64,000 nucleotides of DNA from Bacillus sp. AFS029637 (GCF_002584985.1 NZ_NUPZ01000017.1:62001-126000), one strand, 5' to 3'; shown: positions 36,284 through 44,451, counted from the first letter of the stretch. Notes: generated from the letters alone by a model not told the origin. Program-made: numbers and translations.

Positions 36284-37063
36284 ATGAAACCAGATTTTTT
36301 CACAATTACAATGTATCCTACAGTATCTTTTAACGAAGAAGAATTATTAGGTCGTCTTTTGGATGTGTTTGAGTCAAATGAAAAATTTGCTCCTACTCAT
36401 TGGGGCAACTGTGAAACGGTACGGGTAGAATATAACCGTCAGGAAATGCTGGAAAAAGTAGTTTCAGAGCGTATAGTATCAGAAGTTTACCTGTATCGTG
36501 ATAAATCTGTGAACTACACAGGACGTTTTCAAGTTAACTGGAGCCATCGTTCATTTTTAGAGTTTGAGTTTCATAAATCAATACCTAAAAAATTATGGGC
36601 TGCTTTTTTTGAGTTATCTGACCAAATCGCAGAAATTGCGAAACCAAGTTATGGAGTAACTCAAATTTTTTGGCCTTTATCATATCCGTGGAATACCGAA
36701 CATGAACGCTTACAAATGTGGATGGAAATATCTTCCCAACCAATACCAGTTAGGTTTCTTCCTAGCGGTCCCTTAGGGATAGGGGCTAGAACATACTTTA
36801 GTGGTCATATTTTAGAAATGTTTGATAAGGAATTATTACAAAATAGTCCAGCTGTGGTATCTGAGCTAGATTGGGGTGGTCTTTGTATTGATATTTTAAA
36901 TAATCCATTAGAGAGTGACAGTGATACATTACTTGATAATTGGCTACAAGTAATGAAGTATTTGGAACCAGCACAAGTAATGGCTATACCAAGTTTTGAT
37001 GAAGATCAGATGGGTATAACTTATTCTCCAAATGTTGCTTGGAAGGAGTATCTGGAAAGTTAA
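36284..37063 (+). CDS. Immunity-type protein, family not recognised
   Basis: 259 residues, cytosolic, rich in tryptophan and phenylalanine (THWGNCETVRVEYNRQE, VNWSHRSFLEFEFHKS). It follows the frameshifted toxin tip by 48 bases, the usual place of the cognate immunity gene. Its first 77 residues are repeated in a truncated copy at 58262-58495. A good GGGGGATA ribosome site lies before the ATG. Confidence 0.65.
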   Translation: MKPDFFTITMYPTVSFNEEELLGRLLDVFESNEKFAPTHWGNCETVRVEYNRQEMLEKVVSERIVSEVYLYRDKSVNYTGRFQVNWSHRSFLEFEFHKSIPKKLWAAFFELSDQIAEIAKPSYGVTQIFWPLSYPWNTEHERLQMWMEISSQPIPVRFLPSGPLGIGARTYFSGHILEMFDKELLQNSPAVVSELDWGGLCIDILNNPLESDSDTLLDNWLQVMKYLEPAQVMAIPSFDEDQMGITYSPNVAWKEYLES

Positions 37064-37082
37064 ATGAAAGGAATTTGTAATC

Positions 37083-37796
37083 ATGGATGAGAAAAATAAT
37101 GATAGAATAAAAGTCATGGAAATATTAAATCGATCTCAATACAATGATGAAATTATAGATGGGCTAGATATGAGCAATTTAGACCTTACTTTTTCTGATT
37201 TGTCAGAGGTGATGGCAGAGGGTATCATGGCAAAACAAGTCCATTTAAGAGCTTCTTCACTAATGAGAGCATCTTTTTTTGATTGTGATTTTGAGTTTGC
37301 TGATTTCAGAAGCTGTAATTTAGAGGAAATACATATTGCAGATTGTAGATTTGGTGAAGCTAATTTCTCTAAAGCCAATATGAAATATGCAAAGGTAAAT
37401 ATAAGTAGTTGTTTTGAAACATGTTTTGATGAAGTTGATTTTTCATATGGAGAATTAGTTGGAACAATATTAAATCATGCTACTTTTCGCCATGCAAATT
37501 TATCAGGAATCAATGCGGAACAGGCCGACTGTACGGGAACAAATTTCAGCAACGCGAATCTTACAGAAGGTAACTTTGAAAAAGCATATTTAGAAGATGC
37601 TAATTTATCAGAAGTAGATGCTAGAAATACAGATTTTACAAACGCGGATTTAACAGGAGCGAACCTTTTAAATGGGAATTTCACGGATGCGAATTTTACC
37701 GGTGCCAAACTAGACAATGTAGTTTGGAAGGGAGCACAGGTAGAAGGAGCCAAGTTTGACGAAAATGTGAAGGAACAAATCTTAAAAATGATTTAA
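37083..37796 (+). CDS. Pentapeptide-repeat protein
   Basis: 237 residues. From about residue 70 onward most of the chain is A(D/N)LXX-type repeats (ANFSKANMKYAKVN, ADLTGANLLNGNFTDANFTGAKL), which form a right-handed square helix resembling a DNA rod. Such proteins can protect DNA gyrase or serve as toxin immunity factors. It follows the 259-residue immunity gene by 19 bases. A short remnant of a paralogue lies at 57175-57245. Confidence 0.88.
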   Translation: MDEKNNDRIKVMEILNRSQYNDEIIDGLDMSNLDLTFSDLSEVMAEGIMAKQVHLRASSLMRASFFDCDFEFADFRSCNLEEIHIADCRFGEANFSKANMKYAKVNISSCFETCFDEVDFSYGELVGTILNHATFRHANLSGINAEQADCTGTNFSNANLTEGNFEKAYLEDANLSEVDARNTDFTNADLTGANLLNGNFTDANFTGAKLDNVVWKGAQVEGAKFDENVKEQILKMI

Positions 37797-37821
37797 ATAT
37801 GATGGGAAGTATATACATTTG

Positions 37822-37861
37822 AGCACTCGAAAACCTATTATTGGTAGCGAGTGCTTTTTTT
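37822..37861 (+). terminator. Rho-independent terminator
   Basis: AGCACTCG pairs with CGAGTGCT plus a T-run, 25 bases after the pentapeptide gene. Confidence 0.78.
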
Positions 37862-37920
37862 GTAGAGATATTAGAGATTACTAAATTAGTGAAAATCAAT
37901 ATAGATTATTTTTAAGGATT

Positions 37921-37965
37921 ATTAGATAGATTAAGTCGGGAATATTATATAATTGAAATTAAACT
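37921..37965 (+). repeat. Conserved AT-rich segment, copy 2
   Basis: AATATTATATAATTGAAATTAAACTAG matches the segments at 34291-34318 and 44350-44370. Here no toxin linker follows; instead a decayed DUF6572-like gene does. A TATAAT lies at 37948-37953. Confidence 0.55.
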
Positions 37966-37982
37966 AGTATAGGCTGCGGAAA

Positions 37983-38218
37983 ATGCAACTGTCTTCAGTA
38001 AATAAGTTATCACTAATGATTATAGATCATTTAGATTGGGAAAATACACTTCAGCATTTAACGTTGTTACAAGATAAAATTAATGCCTATGTATCTTTTA
38101 TAGAAAATGGATAAATTATAGTATTTATCCGGATGTTAAGTTAGTAGATGGATTTATATTTAATTTAAGATGCAAATGTAAATTAATTGGAAATTACAAG
38201 GAATTATTGGAGGTGTAA
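37983..38218 (+). pseudogene. Frameshifted DUF6572-like gene
   Basis: The first 43 codons read MQLSSVNKLSLMIIDHLDW...LLQDKINAYVSFIENG then stop. A different frame continues YSIYPDVKLVDGFIFNLRCKCKLIGNYKELLEV to a stop at 38218. DUF6572 proteins, common in immunity loci, share the SDHLDWE...LLQ.KINAYL.FIE pattern. A frameshift near 38110 has broken the gene. Confidence 0.6.
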
Positions 38219-38219
38219 T

Positions 38220-38876
38220 GTGAAAGCTAATAAAGCATTTGAATGCGTATGTAATCTAATATCTGAAAAGTATTTAGATAATGGTTGGAAATATTCTAAG
38301 TCTGGTCATTGGATGAGTAAAAAAGATAAAAATTTCATTTATAAGGTACTCTTTTATACAAGTTGGAATAATATATCTGATAAAAATGTAGTATTTTATG
38401 GTGAATGCGCAATTCTTCCTTTAAAATCTAAAGATAAAATATTTCATATTAATACACGTCAGTGCAATGTACCAAGCGGTCAGTTATATTGGAACATAGC
38501 AAATGAGGAAGAGTGGGAGCGGACAGTTAACGAATTCACTAATTGGTTAAATAGTGTATTTATGCCAATTGTAGAAAGGTGTACGAATGATTTGAACAAC
38601 TTTGTAAAAGAGGTTGTTGAAAGGGGTTTTTATCCTCAAAAGGGTTATATGGTAGATATTAATTTTATATTAACGCACGGGTCGCGTGAATTGGCAGAGG
38701 AAGCTATCAAAAGATACTATGACAGTTTGGAAGAGTCAATAAAAAAAGAATTTAAAGATAACTATGAAAGTATGGTGTGTGGTAATGAAGCAGTTAGTGC
38801 ATATGGTAATAATATGATGAGAAATTACACCAATTTTAGAACTATCATAGATAATAAAATAATTGTTACTTTATAG
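38220..38876 (+). CDS. DUF4304-like immunity protein
   Basis: 218 residues from a GTG at 38220, chosen because GGAGG lies six bases upstream. The opening (AFECVCNLISEKYLDNGWKYSKSGHWMSKKDKNF) resembles DUF4304-type proteins in immunity clusters; the assignment is tentative. No toxin module precedes it directly, so its partner may have been lost. Confidence 0.6.
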   Translation: MKANKAFECVCNLISEKYLDNGWKYSKSGHWMSKKDKNFIYKVLFYTSWNNISDKNVVFYGECAILPLKSKDKIFHINTRQCNVPSGQLYWNIANEEEWERTVNEFTNWLNSVFMPIVERCTNDLNNFVKEVVERGFYPQKGYMVDINFILTHGSRELAEEAIKRYYDSLEESIKKEFKDNYESMVCGNEAVSAYGNNMMRNYTNFRTIIDNKIIVTL

Positions 38877-38899
38877 TACATCAAATGGTTTGACTTAGT

Positions 38900-38934
38900 A
38901 AGCGATAATTGGTAACCCAATTATCGCTTTTGGT
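38900..38934 (+). terminator. Rho-independent terminator
   Basis: AAGCGATAATTGG pairs exactly with CCAATTATCGCTT, followed by TTGGTTTT. It ends the DUF4304-like gene and lies immediately before the AHH toxin module. Confidence 0.75.
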
Positions 38935-38941
38935 TTTAAAT

Positions 38942-39481
38942 AAGGGTACGGGTGAAGCTACTAGACTTATTCCAGGTACCCCTGGAAAGGTTACAGGAGG
39001 TAGTTCTACAAAATTAGGGCAAAATTTATTGGAATCCATGGGGCTTCCACGTTCTGCATCACGGAAAGGATATCAGGCGCAACATATAATACCTAAAAAC
39101 TTAAGAAATCATCCGGTATTAAAGAAAATTGGAATGGATATGGATCATGCTGATAACGGGATATTTTTACCGATACCAGCAAAAGATCCAAGTGCTTTGT
39201 CTAGGCATAGAGGATTTCATAGTGTATATAATAATGTGGTTAAAGATCAGTTAGATAAATTAAATATCAATCAAAGTATTAAGGAGTTGGAACAACAAGT
39301 ATTTGAATTGCAACAAAAATTAAAAAAAGGTACAGAAAGTGGCTTGCCATTATACAAATCAAAGGTATTAGAAATTGGTATTGAGAAGTTTTACAAGACA
39401 AAATTAAATGAAGAAATAAAGATTTGGCAAAGAGGTGGCGGCGCTACTGAAGAACTTTGGGAAAGGTGGATAAATAAATGA
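38942..39481 (+). CDS. Orphan toxin C-terminal module, AHH nuclease
   Basis: The module starts at the AAGGGTACGGGT joint (38942-38953) with no start codon of its own; the frame is open from a TTG at 38909. The domain has the AHH nuclease layout: YQAQHIIPKNLRNHPVL, MDMDHADNGIFLP, then SRHRGFHSVYNNVV. The AQH and FH histidines are likely catalytic (HNH/Endo VII group). The stop codon overlaps the next ATG (ATGA), so toxin and immunity are translationally coupled. Confidence 0.85.
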   Translation, partial: KGTGEATRLIPGTPGKVTGGSSTKLGQNLLESMGLPRSASRKGYQAQHIIPKNLRNHPVLKKIGMDMDHADNGIFLPIPAKDPSALSRHRGFHSVYNNVVKDQLDKLNINQSIKELEQQVFELQQKLKKGTESGLPLYKSKVLEIGIEKFYKTKLNEEIKIWQRGGGATEELWERWINK

Positions 39482-39972
39482 AGTACGGAAAAAACACTCA
39501 ATTAGTCGAAGAGGTTATTAATTTTATTACAAATTTACAACTTTTTCATTATGAAAACCTTCTAAATCGTGATGTTGTTATGGTTAATGAGTATGAAAGA
39601 GCACAAGAATTGGCATGGTCTCAAGATTTGGATGAGGTTGAAAACGTTTGGGAAGATATTAAATCCTCAGAAGGTGGGGAAATAATAGGACAATTATATG
39701 AGCATGATTTAAACTCTATGGAGCGTCCTATAAGGGAGATTATTCAATCGTCCGAGAACTATTCAGGTGATTTTGTATTACAATATATTGATATTTTTGA
39801 AGAAATAATTGGAGATTTACATATGTGTGCACTAAATCGTTTAGTAAATGGAAAAGTTGATAATTTTTATGAAAGAATCTTTGAGGTTTATAAGCTTGGG
39901 GGATGGCCATGTGGATGGGAAGGTGAATATCCAGAAGGGAGAATAATTGTATATTCACCAGATAAAAAATAA
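39478..39972 (+). CDS. Cognate immunity protein of the AHH module
   Basis: 164 residues, starting in the ATGA overlap with the toxin module. I recognise no named family. It is acidic and helical, with a conserved C-terminus (MCALNRLVNGKVDNFYER...GGWPCGWEGEYPEG). That C-terminus recurs in a broken paralogue at 46085-46294. Position and coupling give the immunity role. Confidence 0.75.
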   Translation: MKYGKNTQLVEEVINFITNLQLFHYENLLNRDVVMVNEYERAQELAWSQDLDEVENVWEDIKSSEGGEIIGQLYEHDLNSMERPIREIIQSSENYSGDFVLQYIDIFEEIIGDLHMCALNRLVNGKVDNFYERIFEVYKLGGWPCGWEGEYPEGRIIVYSPDKK

Positions 39973-40019
39973 AGTATATTTGCAGTGGAAAGAAAAACAA
40001 TAAGTGGTTTAAAAGTAGA

Positions 40020-40321
40020 GACTCATGATGGTTGTACCATCATGGAGTATTACGTACAATGATAGAACAGAAAACGAGGTGCGAGCTTAGGCGAGATGAC
40101 ATTTTAACGAAAGATGAATATAAACGCATGGAAGAGACATAAAATTAACGAACTCGTACAAGCTCGTTAGTTTTAAATTAATATTTGTCACGATATATAT
40201 AAGGTGTCATACTATTATTATAAAACTTATAAATTAAAGCTACTTAAAAACAGATGAACTTAAAGCGCTTGATTGTCAATTATGGCAACAAGTGCTTTTT
40301 TGCATTTTAGCGTAGAAATAA
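40020..40321 (+). repeat. Cassette-boundary repeat, copy B
   Basis: The fullest copy. It starts with a hairpin (CATGATGG-TTGTA-CCATCATG at 40024-40044) and continues through GAACTCGTACAAGCTCGT. It ends in the AGCGCTTG...CAAGTGCTTTTTT hairpin and GCATTTTAGCGTAGAAATAA. It follows the AHH immunity gene. Confidence 0.85.
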
Positions 40322-40515
40322 GTTGGTAAACGTATAATTTTATAAATGTATTAAGTGTTAAATTTTATAAACTGTAGTGGCTTTGTACAGTGTACGACAC
40401 TACTAGAGAAAAAACTATTGTAAAAATAAAGGGTTGTATTATGTTTTGAAGTCATCGTAAAGTACGTTTTAACGGATTTACGTTACGAACACGTTATCCG
40501 CAAAAAACAGGTAAA

Positions 40516-40543
40516 CGTTACAGGGACTAAAATTACTGTAACG
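40516..40543. promoter_or_regulatory. Inverted CGTTACAG repeat before the recombinase
   Basis: CGTTACAG (40516-40523) and CTGTAACG (40536-40543) face each other just upstream of the recombinase ribosome site. More CGTTAC motifs occur at about 40481 and a CGTTACTGTAACG palindrome at about 40652. They could be operator or crossover sites for the serine recombinase. Confidence 0.45.
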
Positions 40544-40557
40544 GGAGGGAATTTATA

Positions 40558-41343
40558 ATGGGAGAGAAAGTAGTTGGTTACATACGAGTTTCAACGGAAG
40601 GACAAGTACGTGATGGGTATAGTTTAGCGTATCAAGTAGAAGAGATTGAACGTTACTGTAACGAAAATAATTTAGAACTACTTCGTGTGTATGGAGATAG
40701 AGGATTAAGCGGAGCGATTGTTGATGAAGAGGGATTAACAGTTGAACGTGATGGACTACAAGAGCTATTGTCGGATATGGCGTATAAACAAGTAAGCTAT
40801 GTTGTTGTGTTGAATACATCACGATTGTGGCGCTCTGATATGGCGAAAGTATTGATACAACGAGAATTAAAGAAACATGAAGTAGATGTGAAGGCAATTG
40901 AACAATCAAGCTATAGTATTTACATACATGAGCCAAATGACTTTTTGGTGAATGGCATGTTAGAGCTATTAGACCAATATCAACGACTTGAAATTGCATT
41001 GAAGCTAAGTAGAGGTAGAAAGAAGAAGGCTGAACAAGGTGGATATGCAGGTGGTGGTGTATTGTTTGGCTACAAGGCAACAAAAGGACAAAAGGTGTTA
41101 GAAGTAGATGGTGAGAAAGCAGTAGTTGTACGTAGACTATTTGAATTAAGACAATTTTTTAAACATTGGTCGCTAACTCAATTGGCAGAACGACTAAATA
41201 GGGAAGGGTATTGTACTGAGAAAGGAAAGTTGTTTACGAAAGTGCAAGTGAAACGTATGTTAGACCGAGAGAGCTTTTATCGAGGGATATATACATATGG
41301 ACAAATACAAGCAAATGGGAAACATCCAGCAATTATTTTATAA
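40558..41343 (+). CDS. Serine site-specific recombinase
   Basis: 261 residues. The resolvase domain starts at once with YIRVSTEGQVRDGYSLAYQ (catalytic serine 12), and the arginine helix region LNTSRLWRSDMAK follows. A recombinase domain (about 155-255: GRKKKAEQGGYAGGG, LNREGYCTEKGKLFT) binds DNA. The usual zinc-ribbon/coiled-coil C-terminus of large serine integrases is absent. It lies in the middle of the toxin cassette array and may act on it or be a passenger. Confidence 0.88.
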   Translation: MGEKVVGYIRVSTEGQVRDGYSLAYQVEEIERYCNENNLELLRVYGDRGLSGAIVDEEGLTVERDGLQELLSDMAYKQVSYVVVLNTSRLWRSDMAKVLIQRELKKHEVDVKAIEQSSYSIYIHEPNDFLVNGMLELLDQYQRLEIALKLSRGRKKKAEQGGYAGGGVLFGYKATKGQKVLEVDGEKAVVVRRLFELRQFFKHWSLTQLAERLNREGYCTEKGKLFTKVQVKRMLDRESFYRGIYTYGQIQANGKHPAIIL

Positions 41344-41394
41344 ACTCACTTAAAAAATTAGCTCATTTTACTATACATACTACTAAAGTTATGA

Positions 41395-41475
41395 AAAATG
41401 GATAGGCTTGCGTACCTATGCGCATCGAAAGATGAACGCTCGAACTAAGGTTGCCGACATTTTTATATATGACTA
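41395..41475 (+). ncRNA. Candidate IS110 bridge RNA
   Basis: The noncoding left part contains ATAGG...CCTAT and GCGCATC-GAAA-GATGAACGC hairpins in a GC-richer patch. IS110 elements are known to make a structured bridge RNA from the region upstream of the transposase. I infer one here from position and hairpins; its guide loops were not matched to the flanks. Confidence 0.4.
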
Positions 41476-41499
41476 AATCATTGAATAGAGGGATGAGTT

Positions 41500-42735
41500 A
41501 TGCATAATAGACAGAACTATTTGTATGTAGGAGTAGATTTACATAAGGAGCATCATACGGCTGTTATTATTAATTGTTGGCAAGAGAAACTAGGAGAAAT
41601 ACAATTTGATAATAAACCATCTGCATTTTCGAAGTTCTTATTAGAAGTAGAGACATATGTGAGTGATGGTTTATCAGTTGTATTTGGTTTAGAAGATGTT
41701 GGTGGTTATGGAAGAGCGTTAGCGAAATATTTAGTAGATCACGAACAGGTAGTAAAAGAGGTAAACCCAGCTTTATCATTTTTAGAACGAAAAAGCCAAG
41801 TGATGATACACAAAAATGATAGTTGGGATGCGGAATGTGTGGCACGCATATTGATAAACAAATTTAATCAATTACCAGATGCAAAGCCAAACGATTTATT
41901 ATGGTCAATACAACAATTGGTTTCAAGAAGGAATGCATTAGTAAAAGCACAAAGTGCATTAAAGAACCAATTACATATTCAATTAAACCACCATTATCCA
42001 AGTTATAAAAAGTTTTTCTCAGAGTTAGATGGAAAAACAGCATTAGCGTTTTGGCAGCAATATCCGTCACCCTCTTGTTTAGAGGGGGCAAATATAAAGC
42101 AATTAACAGCTTTTTTATTAGATGTTAGCAACAATACATGTTCAGTAAAGAAAACAAGCGAAATATTAAAACTTGTAAAAGAAGATGGACATACAATGAA
42201 GGAATATCAAGAAACACGAGATTTTTTAGTAAGAAGTATTGTACGGGATATTGAGTTTAAAAAGAAAGAAATGAAATACATCGAGAGAGAATTAAAACAG
42301 CTAGTAAATCTACTAGATTATCAATTAGAAACGATGCCGGGAATAGAACTTGTGACGGCATCAGCATTAATTGCAGAAATTGGAGATGTAAGACGATTTC
42401 CAAATGCCAACAAATTAGCACGATTTGCGGGGATTGCGCCTGTTTACTTTGGTTCTGGTGGGAAAGGTAAGACACACAAAAGCAAACAAGGAAACAGGGC
42501 GCTACACGCTTTATTTTATAATTTAGCAGTGCAGCAAGTGCAAGTAGCAAAAGGAAGTAAGATGCCACGAAACCCAGTGTTTCATGCGTACTATCAAAAG
42601 AAACTTAAAGAGGGAAAAACAAAAGGACAAGCATTGGTATGTATTATGAGAAGGCTTGTAAACATTGTATATGGCATGATGAAATATAAAACAGCTTATG
42701 AATTGCCGATAGTGGAAGAAAAAGAAGTAGTTTAA
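41500..42735 (+). CDS. IS110-family transposase
   Basis: 411 residues. The N-terminal DEDD/RuvC-like domain has YVGVDLHKEHH (first Asp), FGLEDVGGYG (Glu) and KNDSWDAE (Asp). The C-terminal Transposase_20 domain has MPGIELVTASALIAEIGD and FAGIAPVYFGSGGKGKTHK, including the catalytic serine region. It appears intact and uses its bridge RNA for target choice in this family. Confidence 0.95.
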   Translation: MHNRQNYLYVGVDLHKEHHTAVIINCWQEKLGEIQFDNKPSAFSKFLLEVETYVSDGLSVVFGLEDVGGYGRALAKYLVDHEQVVKEVNPALSFLERKSQVMIHKNDSWDAECVARILINKFNQLPDAKPNDLLWSIQQLVSRRNALVKAQSALKNQLHIQLNHHYPSYKKFFSELDGKTALAFWQQYPSPSCLEGANIKQLTAFLLDVSNNTCSVKKTSEILKLVKEDGHTMKEYQETRDFLVRSIVRDIEFKKKEMKYIERELKQLVNLLDYQLETMPGIELVTASALIAEIGDVRRFPNANKLARFAGIAPVYFGSGGKGKTHKSKQGNRALHALFYNLAVQQVQVAKGSKMPRNPVFHAYYQKKLKEGKTKGQALVCIMRRLVNIVYGMMKYKTAYELPIVEEKEVV

Positions 42736-42789
42736 TAAGGTTTTACAGGGGTTGCTTTTTTATTGTTAGGGTTTAAGATTACAACATAG

Positions 42790-43257
42790 GGTACGGGTAA
42801 TATTGGAACACCGCCTCGATACGGGGAAAGAAGAATCTCAAAGGAATTATATGATGAATTAAGAGATGGAACGCCTACTGCAAAGCTACGGGAAAAAGTT
42901 AATGAGGGCATTGAGGATAAAATAGGAACGCCTGACCCTGCTTTACCTGGTAAGTATATTACAGATAGACTTCAAGCTGATCATATCGTATCAATGAAAA
43001 ATATAGAAAAGATGGAAAATTTTTATAAATTAACGAAAGAACAACAACTTAAGGTTTTAAATAATGAAGAGAATTTTCTAGGATTAAGTGAAGCAGCCAA
43101 TAAATCTAAGGGGTCTAAATCTTATTCTGATTGGACAATTTATAAGAAAGAAAAAATTGAAGTTGATCCTAAGTTTAGAGAAGAAATGATAAAGAAGGAA
43201 AAAGAATTAGAAATGAAATTACAAAAACAAATTGATGATTTTGTTGAAAGGAAATAA
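42790..43257 (+). CDS. Orphan toxin C-terminal module, HNH nuclease
   Basis: The frame opens right at the GGTACGGGT joint with an in-frame stop just before it, so the module has no head. About 155 residues: GTGNIGTPPRYGERRISKEL..., then QADHIVSMKNIEKME (HNH core), NFLGLSEAANKSKG, and a lysine-rich tail. The pattern is that of HNH toxins with a DH pair and a late asparagine. Its second half is repeated at 32323-32550. Confidence 0.82.
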   Translation, partial: GTGNIGTPPRYGERRISKELYDELRDGTPTAKLREKVNEGIEDKIGTPDPALPGKYITDRLQADHIVSMKNIEKMENFYKLTKEQQLKVLNNEENFLGLSEAANKSKGSKSYSDWTIYKKEKIEVDPKFREEMIKKEKELEMKLQKQIDDFVERK

Positions 43258-43294
43258 AAAGGATATAGATAAATAAAGGAGATGACATAGCATA

Positions 43295-43993
43295 ATGGAA
43301 CAAAAACTTGGGTTTTTAAGAAAATATAAAAGAAATGCACAACTTATATCATGCCATGAGATTAATAAACTTGATTGTGGGAAAATACCAAATTCATGGT
43401 ATGAATTGTTTCAAGAAGAAAACGTAGACAAGAGAGTTGAGAGTATTTTATCGATATGGAAAGAGCAAGTAGGAGTGGAATTAAGAAACACTATTTCTTA
43501 TTTGTCTAGGCACCTTGAAGAAGTAGAGTTTATGGACAAAAATGGTAAATATTCAATTTTATACACTATTAAAACAGATAATGGTGAAATTCTATATTAT
43601 GAGGGGGGAAATCCCAAAGATGAGTTTAATAATGAAGAACTAGAAAAATCTTGGGATAAGATTCCTTCAACAATACGAAATTTTTATCGAACTGTTCATA
43701 ATGGTTTCTATTTTTATGCGAGCCAATCTATGGGTTTAGTTCCTTTAGAAAATGTAACTTTTTTTGATGATGATGAATGGGGTATTATTGAGGAGTTAGA
43801 AGAGCCTTTACAAATTGATTTACAAACTACTTTTGGTTTCTTTAAAAGTGGTATGGGTGGTTATGTTGCAGTAGATTATAAGAATTCTAATAATGATAAT
43901 GCGACTTTATGGTGGACGAATAAAGAGCCTAGATATAATATGAATTTTTGGGACATAGTTGATGAATGGATAGTAATTGGATTTGAAGTTTAG
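43295..43993 (+). CDS. SMI1/KNR4-like immunity protein
   Basis: 232 residues that follow the HNH module by 37 bases. The central part (IPSTIRNFYRTVHNGFYFYASQSMGLVPLENV) carries the SMI1/KNR4 (SUKH) pattern common in toxin immunity. The C-terminus (TLWWTNKEPRYNMNFWDIVDEWI) is also typical. It probably neutralises the HNH module. Confidence 0.75.
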   Translation: MEQKLGFLRKYKRNAQLISCHEINKLDCGKIPNSWYELFQEENVDKRVESILSIWKEQVGVELRNTISYLSRHLEEVEFMDKNGKYSILYTIKTDNGEILYYEGGNPKDEFNNEELEKSWDKIPSTIRNFYRTVHNGFYFYASQSMGLVPLENVTFFDDDEWGIIEELEEPLQIDLQTTFGFFKSGMGGYVAVDYKNSNNDNATLWWTNKEPRYNMNFWDIVDEWIVIGFEV

Positions 43994-43999
43994 TTTCAA

Positions 44000-44020
44000 G
44001 GTTCTGTTGCAAAGTTTTTA
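44000..44020. mobile_element. IS6-family terminal repeat scar
   Basis: GGTTCTGTTGCAAAGTTTTT matches the terminal inverted repeat of IS6-family elements such as IS240 and IS257. No transposase or second end is present, so this looks like a scar. Confidence 0.5.
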
Positions 44021-44095
44021 TATAAACAAAAAAATCCTAATTTAGTAGGTAGAGTTTATACAACTTTGAATAGGTTCTCTAATTCATTGTACGTC

Positions 44096-44293
44096 GAAAA
44101 AACGAAGTACGAGCTTAGGAGAGATGACATTTTAATGTGCGACGAATATAAAGACATGGAATGGACATAAAACTAATGAACTCGTACAAGCTCGTACTGT
44201 TACTATAAAACTTACAAATTCATGCTACTTAGAAATAGATTAACTTAAAGCACTTGAATGTCGACTAAAGGCAACAAGTGCTTTTTTTATAGA
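44096..44293 (+). repeat. Cassette-boundary repeat, copy C
   Basis: A shorter copy with GAAGTACGAGCTTAGGAGAG, GACATTTTA, GAACTCGTACAAGCTCGT and the AGCACTTG...CAAGTGCTTTTTT hairpin. A middle segment present in copies A and B is missing. It lies after the HNH/SMI1 pair. Confidence 0.8.
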
Positions 44294-44320
44294 TAGGCAT
44301 GCTATGAATGTATAAAAATT

Positions 44321-44451
44321 ATTTTATGAATTAAGATTAACAGAAATTACTAATATTATATAATTGAAAATACATAAGCCAAAGGTGTGGACTCCGTATC
44401 CCCATTCGTTAAAGGTGTAGAAATACTGCCAGATGGAAGTGTCGTTAGAAC
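44321..44451 (+). repeat. AT-rich segment copy 3 joined to a truncated toxin-linker copy
   Basis: 44321-44381 repeats the AT-rich segment of 34261-34316. From about 44385 the toxin linker follows (AAAGGTGTGGACTCCGTA...GGAAGTGTCGTTAGA) for about 67 bases. It then breaks off into unrelated sequence that ends after 17 codons. It marks a cassette whose toxin tip has been lost. Confidence 0.8.

Larger units (their letters stand above)
41345..42789 (+). mobile_element. IS110-family insertion sequence (approximate limits)
   Basis: A complete IS110-type transposase with a 155-base noncoding left part and about 50 bases after the gene. IS110 elements lack long inverted repeats, so the ends are estimated: the left near the recombinase stop codon, the right immediately before the AGGGTACGGGT toxin joint at 42788. 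Confidence 0.7.

Noticed and set aside
40553-41083. Minus-strand frame of 176 codons opposite the recombinase
   Set aside because: It is a shadow of the recombinase gene, with His/Leu/Tyr-rich composition and no ribosome site.
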